From: Acheta domesticus
Taxonomy: Eukaryota > Arthropoda > Insecta > Orthoptera > Gryllidae
Length of the DNA stretch: 64,000 nt
Direction: 5' to 3'
Assembly (NCBI GenBank): GCA_031308135.1
Contig: JAHLJT010000631.1
Span: 210,288,731-210,352,730 of the forward strand
The first letter of the stretch is position 1. Every line of letters begins with the position of its first letter. Of the stretch, positions 55,321 to 64,000 are shown one piece after another. The translations under genes were made by a program, and so were the position numbers. The notes below the pieces were generated by a model that saw nothing but the letters and a program-made list of their open reading frames with translations, made no database searches and had not been told where the DNA came from.

Positions 55321-56819
55321 AAATAACACCAAAATCAAAAACCTTAGGAAAAATCTGAAACCCCTCCCAAAAGTTAAGAATAATTTTAGGCTCTTGGGAA
55401 AAAATCATCCCAGCCTTCAAATTCCAAAATTCAGGGCTGTACAAAGGGAAACAATTAACATTGGTTCTTACGGGTGAAATAACACCAAAATCAAAAAACC
55501 TTAGGAAAAATCTGAAACCCCTCCCAAAAGTTAAGAATAATTTTAGGCTCTTGGAAAAAAATCAATCCCGCCTTCAAGTTCCAAAATTCAGGGCTGTACA
55601 AAGCGAAACAATTAACATTGGTTCTTACGGGTGAAATAACACCAAAATCCAAAAACCTTAGGAAAAATCTGAAACCCCTCCCAAAAGTTAAGAATAATTT
55701 TAGGCTCTTGGAAAAAAATCATCCCCGCCTTCAAATTCTAAAAATCAGGGATGTACCCAGCGAAACAATTAACATCGGTTCTTACGGGTGAAATAACACC
55801 AAAATCCAAAAACCTTAGGAAAAATCTGAAACCCCTCCCAAAAGTTAAGAATAATTTTAGGCTCTTGGAAAAAAATCAACCCCGCCTTCAAATTCTAAAA
55901 ATCAGGGCTGTACAAAGCGAAACAATTAACATTGGTTCTTACGGGTGAAATAACACCAAAATCAAAAAACGTTAGGAAAAATCTGAAACCCCTCCCAAAA
56001 GTTAAGAATAATTTTAGGCTCTTGGAAAAAAATCATCCCAGCCTTCAAATTCCAAAATTCAGGGCTGTACAAAGCGGAACAATTAACATTGGTTCTTACG
56101 GGTGAAATAACACCAAAATCAAAAAACCTTAGGAAAAATCTGAAACCCCTCCCAAAAGTTAAGAATAATTTTAGGCTCTTGGAAAAAAATCAACCCCGCC
56201 TTCAAATTCTAAAAATCAGGGCTGTACAAAGCGAAACAATTAACATCGGTTCTTACGGGTGAAATAACACCAAAATCCAAAAACCTTAGGAAAAATCTGA
56301 AACCCCTCCCAAAAGTTAAGAATAATTTTAGGCTCTTGGAAAAAAATCAACCCCGCCTTCAAATTCTAAAAATCAGGGCTGTACAAAGCAAAACAATTAA
56401 CATTGGTTCTTACGGGTGAAATAACACCAAAATCCAAAAACCTTAGGAAAAATCTGAAACCCCTCCCAAAAGTTAAGAATAATTTTAGGCTCTTGGAAAA
56501 AAATCATCCCAGCCTTCAAATTCCAAAATTCAGGGCTGTACAAAGGGAAACAATTAACATTGGTTCTTACGGGTGAAATAACACCAAAATCCAAAAACCT
56601 TAGGAAAAATCTGAAACCCCTCCCAAAAGTTAAGAATAATTTTAGGCTCTTGGAAAAAAATCAACCCCGCCTTCAAATTCTAAAAATCAGGGCTGTACAA
56701 AGCGAAACAATTAACATTGGTTCTTACGGGTGAAATAACACCAAAATCAAAAAACCTTAGGAAAAATCTGAAACCCCTCCCAAAAGTTAAGAATAATTTT
56801 AGGCTCTTGGAAAAAAATC

Positions 56820-57640
56820 AATCCCGCCTTCAAATTCCATAACTCAGGGCTGTACAAAACGGAACAATTAACATTGGTTCTTACGGGTGAAATAACACCA
56901 AAATCCAAAAACCTTAGGAAAAATCTGAAACCCCTTCGAAAAGTTAAGAATAATTTTAGGCTCTTGGAAAAAAATCAATCCCGCCTTCAAATTCCAAAAC
57001 TCAGGGCTATACAAAGCGGAACAATTAACATTGGTTCTTACGGGTGAAATAACACCAAAATCAAAAAACCTTAGGAAAAATCTGAAACCCCTCCCAAAAG
57101 TTAAGAATAATTTTAGGCTCTTGGAAAAAAATCAATCCCGCCTTCAAATTCTAAAAATCAGGGCTGTACAAAGCGAAACAATTAACATTGGTTCTTACGG
57201 GTGAAATAACACCAAAATCAAAAAACCTTAGGAAAAATCTGAAACCCCTCCCAAAAGTTAAGAATAATTTTAGGCTCTTGGAAAAAAATCAATCCCGCCT
57301 TCAAATTCCATAACTCAGGGCTGTACAAAACGGAACAATTAACATTGGTTCTTACGGGTGAAATAACACCAAAATCCAAAAACCTTAGGAAAAATCTGAA
57401 ACCCCTTCGAAAAGTTAAGAATAATTTTAGGCTCTTGGAAAAAAATCAATCCCGCCTTCAAATTCCAAAACTCAGGGCTATACAAAGCGGAACAATTAAC
57501 ATTGGTTCTTACGGGTGAAATAACACCAAAATCAAAAAACCTTAGGAAAAATCTGAAACCCCTCCCAAAAGTTAAGAATAATTTTAGGCTCTTGGAAAAA
57601 AATCAACCCCGCCTTCAAATTCCATAACTCAGGGCTGTAC
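56820..57640. repeat. Three-monomer higher-order duplication within the array
   Basis: The variants CCATAACTCAGGG, CCCCTTCGAAAAG and CTCAGGGCTATACAAAG occur in the same order twice, 471 bp (3 x 157) apart. A further copy of the same variant series is at about 59,760-59,850. Confidence 0.85.
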
Positions 57641-60030
57641 AAAGCGGAACAATTAACATTGGTTCTTACGGGTGAAATAACACCAAAATCAAAAAACCTT
57701 AGGAAAAATCTGAAACCCCTCCCAAAAGTTAAGAATAATTTTAGGCTCTTGGAAAAAAATCAACCCCGCCTTCAAATTCTAAAAATCAGGGCTGTACAAA
57801 GCGAAACAATTAACATTGGTTCTTACGGGTGAAATAACACCAAAATCAAAAAACCTTAGGAAAAATCTGAAACCCCTCCCAAAAGTTAAGAATAATATTA
57901 GGCTCTTGGAAAAAAATCAATCCCGCCTTCAAATTCCATAACTCAGGGCTGTACAAAGCGGAACAATTAACATTGGTTCTTACGGGTGAAATAACACCAA
58001 AATCCAAAAACCTTAGGAAAAATCTGAAACCCCTCCCAAAAGTTAAGAATAATTTTAGGCTCTTGGAAAAAAATCAACCCCGCCTTCAAATTCTAAAAAT
58101 CAGGGCTGTACAAAGCGAAACAATTAACATTGGTTCTTACGGGTGAAATAACACCAAAATCAAAAAACCTTAGGAAAAATCTGAAACCCCTCCCAAAAGT
58201 TAAGAATAATTTTAGGCTCTTGGAAAAAAATCATCCCCGCCTTCAAATTCTAAAAATCAGGGATGTACCAAGCGAAACAATTAACATCGGTTCTTACGGG
58301 TGAAATAACACCAAAATCCAAAAACCTTAGGAAAAATCTGAAACCCCTCCCAAAAGTTAAGAATAATTTTAGGCTCTTGGAAAAAAATCAACCCCGCCTT
58401 CAATTTCTAAAAATCAGGGCTGTACAAAGCGAAACAATTAACATTGGTTCTTACGGGTGAAATAACACCAAAATCAAAAAACCTTAGGAAAAATCTGAAA
58501 CCCCTCCCAAAAGTTAAGAATAATTTTAGGCTCTTGGAAAAAAATATCCCCGCCTTCAAATTCCAAAATTCAGGGCTGTACAAAGCGAAACAATTAACAA
58601 TGGTTCTTACGGGTGAAATAACACCAAAATCAAAAAACCTTAGGAAAAATCTGAAACCCCTCCCAAAAGTTAAGAATAATTTTAGGCTCTTGGAAAAAAA
58701 TCATCCCCGCCTTCAAATTCTAAAAATCAGGGATGTACCAAGCGAAACAATTAACATCGGTTCTTACGGGTGAAATAACACCAAAATCCAAAAACCTTAG
58801 GAAAAATCTGAAACCCCTCCCAAAAGTTAAGAATAATTTCAGGCTCTTGGAAAAAAATCAACCCCGCCTTCAAATTCTAAACATCAGGGCTGTACAAAGC
58901 GAAACAATTAACATTGGTTCTTACGGGTGAAATAACACCAAAATCAAAAAACCTTAGGAAAAATCTGAAACCCCTCCCAAAAGTTAAGAATAATTTTAGG
59001 CTCTTGGAAAAAAATCATCCCAGCCTTCAAATTCCAAAATTCAGGGCTGTACAAAGGGAAACAATTAACATTGGTTCTTACGGGTGAAATAACACGAAAA
59101 TCAAAAAACCTTAGGAAAAATCTGAAACCCCTCCCAAAAGTTAAGAATAATTTTAGGCTCTTGGAAAAAAATCATCCCAGCCTTCAAATTCCATAACTCA
59201 GGGCTGTACAAAGCGGAACAATTAACATTGGTTCTTACGGGTGAAATAACCCCAAAATCCAAAAACCTTAGGAAAAATCTGAAACCCCTCCCAAAAGTTA
59301 AGAATAATTTTAGGCTCTTGGAAAAAAATCAACCCCGCCTTCTAATTCTAAAAATCAGGGCTGTACAAAGCGAAACAATTAACATTGGTTCTTACGGGTG
59401 AAATAACACCAAAATCAAAAAACCTTAGGAAAAATCTGAAACCCCTCCCAAAAGTTAAGAATAATTTTAGGCTCTTGGAAAAAAATCAACCCCGCCTTCA
59501 AATTCCATAACTCAGGGCTGTACAAAGCGGAACAATTAACATTGGTTCTTACGGGTGAAATAACACCAAAATCCAAAAACCTTAGGAAAAATCTGAAACC
59601 CCTCCCAAAAGTTAATAATAATTTTAGGCTCTTGGAAAAAAATCAATCCCGCCTTCAAATTCCATAACTCAGGGCTGTACAAAGCGGAACAATTAACATT
59701 GGTTCTTACGGGTGAAATAACACCAAAATCCAAAAACCTTTGGAAAAATCTGAAACCCCTTCGAAAAGTTAAGAATAATTTTAGGCTCTTGGAAAAAAAT
59801 CAATCCCGCCTTCAAATTCCAAAACTCAGGGCTATACAAAGCGGAACAATTAACATTGGTTCTTACGGGTGAAATAACACCAAAATCAAAAAACCTTAGG
59901 AAAAATCTGAAACCCCTCCCAAAAGTTAAGAATAATTTTAGGCTCTTGGAAAAAAATTATCCCCGCCTTCAAATTCCAAAATTCAGGGCTGTACAAAGCG
60001 AAACAATTAACATTGGTTCTTACGTGCGAA

Positions 60031-61230
60031 TAAACACAACTCACTATGAGAGAACTCACTATGAAGAAAAAAGTACATTTGAAGGAAAAATCTCCATCTG
60101 CAATTTTGTAGTTGGAGGAAGACGTTGAATAAAATTCAAAATTTTGCAATTTTCGAAAATTTAGAGTTTACCGTGAACATCGTACCTATGTCACCATAAT
60201 ATGTGCATTTTACTCTGTTCTTACAAGAAATTTAAAGAAAAATTTGGAGCAGTTTTTGAGAAAAGTTTAAAAACATCCGGGGAGCTTCATGTAAAGTAAC
60301 CCAAAATTTTATAGAATCTTTTTCCAAATCTCAAAGCTTTCACTCAAACCAGATCGTGCGGGGAATATCCATTTTGGAAGAAATCGTACGTACGGTTTAG
60401 GTGCTAGCAGTGTTGACGGACGGACGGATGGACGTTTTCCTTTCAGTTGGTTTTTGGGAATCAAGGACCAACAAAAAACGGGTTCTGGCTACACCACGTG
60501 TTAAGGGATTTTTTTTTCTTAATTTAGCAACTGGATTTATCCAGTTTTTCGTCATCACGACCAGACAACTAATTTTTTGCTGGCGAAAATTCGCCATTTT
60601 CCCCGCAGCATTATATAACTTTCCCTATACTACGTATATTACTCTGTATTTAAGTAGCGTTTATTGTCGACAGAACAATTTTGATACATGGTGGTAGTTT
60701 TGCACTACATAGCATGTATATATTGGATGGTTGGAAAGTTCAAGTTTGCTTTGACCTCTCTTGCGTTATTTATAATAGTCTGAGGATTTTCCTCTCTTCT
60801 GTAACTGACGCACCTGTTTTGTTTTATTTACACTATCATTACTTCAACAACCTACATCTAATTACAATTACCTCATAAGCGACTTTGTCGCGTCCTTATT
60901 GCTTTTATCTTCGAAATTCTCTTATCCTGAAATGACCTGACACTAAACACAGGTGTCACTGTCACGTCCTTGTTGCGCACTGATTACTATTTACACTATT
61001 TACATTTTAACTGCTCCATCACTGCACCATCTTCTTTGACAGGGTTTAGGGGCATCGAGGGGCTCCGGGTGGTGGCGCGGGAGTTTTTAGGTGCGGATTG
61101 GCCTACGCCAGACGATGCCCGCGGCCGAGGCGGCCCCCGCCGGGCACAGTTTTATTTATTTACACACACGGCGGTATTCGGCAGGGACCAGGTCTGGACG
61201 GTGTGCTTGTAATAGCAGGCGCCACTACGT
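60031..61230. other. Unique-looking DNA right of the 157-bp array
   Basis: No conserved frame is seen. A GACGGACGGACGGATGGACG minisatellite lies near 60,415, and a GC-rich patch at 61,040-61,150. A 33-bp segment at 60,605-60,637 repeats sequence from 50,859-50,893 on the far side of the array. Confidence 0.4.
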
Positions 61231-61400
61231 CGGTAAAGCTAGCACCCCCACTTTCTCAAAACTCAAAAATGCTTGCGCCATAATTTTGGGCTAATTTTGG
61301 GCTAATTTCAGCCCCCTTCTAAAAATTTTGGGCTACCTCTCAACACCTTGAAATTCCAATTTCAAATTTTGGCCGGTAAAGCTAGCACCCCCACTTACTT
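61231..61400. repeat. Right border unit of the satellite region, ~143 bp
   Basis: CGGTAAAGCTAGCACCCCCA starts at 61,231 and again at 61,374. In between lies ATTTTGGGCTAATTTTGGGC with a third ATTTTGGGCT, the same layout as the left border unit at 51,397. Confidence 0.75.
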
Positions 61401-61439
61401 AAAATTCAAATTTTTTTGCACGGTCAAAACAAGTGAATT

Positions 61440-61850
61440 TTGGGCTTCTGGGGGCCACTTTTCAAAATTTCGAAACACACCCCTAAATACGAAAACAAAA
61501 AATCAAAACCACTCCTAATTCTCAAATTTCAGAATTTCTCCCACCATAAGTTCGGGATACTTTTGGGCTCTTCAGTGACACCAGAAACATTATTTTGGTA
61601 CCCTACAATCTCCGAAATTAAGGTTAAAAATTGTGGGTTGTTAATTGAACACCCACCCGTACTGAAAATTCGAAAATATTTGTGTGGTCGTAAACGTGCG
61701 AAATTTTTGTTCCTTTTCAAAATTTCGAAACTCACCCCTACGTACAATAACAAATATTTAAAACCATCCCAATAGCAACTCAACTCAAAAAATCTTGGGC
61801 CATAATTTTGGGCTCTTTAGTGTCATCAAAAAACACCCCGAAATCAACTT
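61440..61850. repeat. Tandem pair of diverged ~250-bp units
   Basis: CTTTTCAAAATTTCGAAAC at 61,458 recurs at 61,713, and TTTTGGGCTC followed by TTYAGTG at 61,561 recurs at 61,806. This gives spacings of 245-255 bp. Open frames here are by-products. Confidence 0.65.
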
Positions 61851-62263
61851 AGCAAAAACGAGGATGGAGAAGCTAGAATCTCACTATCTCAAAACTAGGA
61901 AATCCGGAGAAACTTCACATATATTCTGGGAGAATTATACCGTACACGTGTATTTCCAACATTAAAAAAGAAAAAAAATGTATTTGTTGAGAGTTTTACC
62001 ATTTATTCGGACAGGATCAATATCAAGCCTTGAAATAATTACTTTAATTCATTCGTATGTAAATATCCAATATGGACTTATTAAATATTTCATACAAGAA
62101 AAATTCTCTCCAAAAAGCAGCGACGAATTAAAAGATAAAATAGTTATTTAACTATACATCTACAATTCTAAAATCACAATCAATAATAGAGAAATCCAAA
62201 AATGGGAAGAGAATAATACCTAGTATAAAAGGCAAACTACATTTTTTCTCAATCTTTCATTCG

Positions 62264-62290
62264 TCAAAAAAAAAAAAAAAAAAAAAAAAC
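62264..62290. repeat. A homopolymer run
   Basis: A run of about 25 A residues, possibly the tail of a retroposed fragment. Confidence 0.8.
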
Positions 62291-62339
62291 TTAACTAACA
62301 AATGTAAATATGGAATTTACTAACAATTGAACACATACC

Positions 62340-64000
62340 AACAAATAAGATGCGATCTTGAAATAATTTGGGCATTGCCATGTTTTTCATGAAAAAGAAA
62401 AGCAAAGTAAAAAAAACTGTCCGAAATACTTACCGATCTCAAATATTTGTTGGGTTTTTTTCAAAACTAAACTACAGGTATTTCGCTTCAATCAATTCAA
62501 TGTTCTACAAATAACATGCACATTATGGCAAAAAATCGCGACACGCATATCATTTTGGGGTAGATGCATTCTTTTTGAAAAGAATTGAATATTAATCAAA
62601 ACACCCTATTTTCCTGCAAAATTCAATATTTGTGTTGTTATAAAACCTAAACTACAAGGATTTCGTTCCGGGCAATTTAATGTCATATACAACACATAAT
62701 AGGGAATACGCTGTACTCTCTAATAATTTTGGACTACTCACTTTGTTTTAAAAAGATTGGAAAATTAGTGTAAAAACTATTATATAAATTTTGATCATAT
62801 TTTGGTTTATCACTAAATAAACTCCAAAATACTGTACTAATTCAGAAGAGGAATTTATTTAGAATTGCTCATACATCGGCCATCAATATGTCAACTTCAA
62901 ATAATTTTGGACTAGATTCGTTCTTATTGAAAATGAAAGGAATATTAATCAAAACAGTCCCAACTTTTTTCCGATATTCAATATTTGTGTTACCTTAACT
63001 ACAGGTATTTCGCGTTTGATAATGTCACTTTCAAATACATGATAAGGATTACGGCTGTACTCAGAAAAAATTTTAGGCTCCTCTCTTTGTTTACCAAAAA
63101 ATGGAAAATTCTCGTGAAAACTACAATATACTTCTTGACCAAATTCTCATTCCTCACAAAATAAACTCCAAAATACTTTACTAATTCAAAAAGAGAATTT
63201 ATTTACATTTGCACATACATTGCTTCTCAATTTGCTAATCTCAAATAATTTCGGGCTAGAAACGTTCTTATTGAAAAATAAAGGAATAATAATCAATAGA
63301 ATAACTTTTGTTTATGCTATCCAATATTTGCGATCTTATAAAACCTGAACTACAAGGATTTCGTTCCTGGCAATAAAGTTCCATATACAACACATGATAG
63401 AGAATACGGCTATACTCATGAATCATTTTGAACTTCGCGGTTTCTTCTCCAAGAAAAGAAAAATTCGCGTGAGAACTACAATATACATTTCACCACGTTT
63501 CCACTTCTGAAAAAGTAAACCCCAAAATTCTGTACCAATTCAAATAAAGAATTTATTAACAATTGCACATAAATTAGCTAATAATATTCAAATCTCAAAT
63601 AATTTTGGGCTATATTAGTTCGTATTAAAAAAGGGATATTAGTCAAAACCAGTCCATATTTTTTTTTTCGATATTCGACATTTCCGTTCTTATAAAACCG
63701 GAAGTACTAGGATATGGCTCATGGCATTGGCGTGTGACATACAATACATATTAAGGAATACGATTATACCCACAAATAATTTTGGGCTTCTCTTTCTTTT
63801 CCAAAAAGTGGAAAATTCTCGTGAGAAATACAGTATAACTTTTAAATAATTTTTCATTCCTCACAAAATTATTTCTGAAATACTTTAATAATTCAAATGA
63901 GGAACTGATTCACAATTGTTCATGCATTACCTATCAAGATGCCAATCTCAAATAATTTTGGGCTAGCACCGTTCTTATTGGAAAAATTTGGAATATTCAT
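62340..64000. repeat. Diverged tandem array, ~175-bp units paired as ~350-bp dimers, open at the window end
   Basis: AATAATTTTGGGCT-type boxes occur about every 168-182 bp (near 62,725, 62,900, 63,068, 63,240, 63,422, 63,599, 63,774, 63,949). Neighbouring sequence alternates between two kinds: one with GTTCTTATTGAAAA and AATATTAATCAAAA, and one with GGAAAATTCTCGTGA and ACTACAATATAC. The repeating unit is therefore a dimer of 343-355 bp. Copies are much more diverged than in the 157-bp array. Confidence 0.8.

Larger units (their letters stand above)
51560..60030. repeat. Satellite-type tandem array, ~53 copies of a 157-bp monomer
   Basis: Counting from one TTAACATTGG to the next gives spacings of 156-157 bp, from 51,691 to 60,007, that is 53 periods. 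Typical segments are TTCTTACGGGTGAAATAACA, AGAATAATTTTAGGCTCTTG and TCAGGGCTGTACAAAGCGAA. A minority variant has TTATGGGCGAATAAACATCA. Copies differ by few substitutions, so the array is homogenised. Since 157 is not a multiple of three, the frame changes every copy and open frames of 65-109 residues are artefacts. The last copy breaks off at about 60,022 in CGTGCGAATAAACACAACTC. Confidence 0.97.
50790..64000. other. 5' intron of the WDR62-like gene, at least 13.2 kb
   Basis: Exon 1 of the visible series starts with a splice acceptor inside the WD40 region, so one or more coding exons must lie 5', beyond position 64,000. I find no exon between 50,790 and 64,000. The satellite arrays below are therefore intronic by inference. 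Confidence 0.75.

Noticed and set aside
51560..60030. CRISPR-like regular repeats
   Set aside because: The whole 157-bp unit is repeated with no variable spacers, and the context is eukaryotic. It is a tandem satellite.
51567..60149. Many repeated open frames of 65-109 residues on both strands (for example TGEITPKSKNLRKNLKPLPK)
   Set aside because: They are the 157-bp satellite read in different frames. The frame changes each monomer and longer ones arise only where a monomer is 156 bp. There are no independent signs of coding.
1..64000. tRNA genes, intact rRNA genes or bacterial-type operons
   Set aside because: No cloverleaf-type sequence or full rRNA was recognised. The only rRNA-like piece is the degraded 5S module at 48,834-48,940.

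Overview
The window reads as nuclear DNA of an arthropod, most likely an insect with a large, transposon-rich genome. There is one long, intron-split gene, long AT-rich spacers, several classes of degraded transposons and satellite-type tandem repeats. Nothing in the window fixes the species.

The one protein-coding gene I can support is the insect member of the WDR62/MAPKBP1 family, on the minus strand from about 50.8 kb down to 17.2 kb. I could chain 23 exons, all with GT/AG borders and all agreeing in reading phase, from a first visible exon at 50,531-50,789 to the stop codon at 17,213. They encode about 2,401 residues: a WD40 region (about 705 residues), a very long serine-rich low-complexity region, 918 codons of it in one exon, and a conserved helical C-terminus. 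The start codon and the first WD40 exon(s) are not in the window, so the gene continues past position 64,000. This family scaffolds JNK signalling and works at spindle poles and centrosomes.

Layout. Positions 1-17 kb: downstream intergenic DNA with GC-rich blocks, a Helitron helicase remnant (5.9-6.3 kb), small inverted-repeat elements and a clean nest in which a hAT-type element (11,197-13,122, perfect 8-bp target duplication) sits inside another inverted-repeat element (10,689-13,155). 17.2-50.8 kb: the gene. Its 14.6-kb last intron holds two LINE remnants in gene orientation, a Tc1/mariner-type transposase remnant, an antisense LINE, and a 2.0-kb fold-back element with nearly identical arms of about 570 bp inserted at a TA inside one LINE. 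Other introns hold a hAT-type MITE, a 5S rRNA-derived module and a fold-back that nearly fills one intron.

51.4-64 kb: the 5' intron of the same gene is taken over by satellite DNA. An array of about 53 copies of a 157-bp monomer (51.6-60.0 kb) is bordered on both sides by a related unit of about 142 bp, then comes a pair of roughly 250-bp units, then a diverged array of roughly 175/350-bp units that runs off the window. A short box, approximately AATTTTRGGCT, recurs in all of these otherwise different repeats. This shared box and the palindrome-marked array edges are the most unusual structures in the window.
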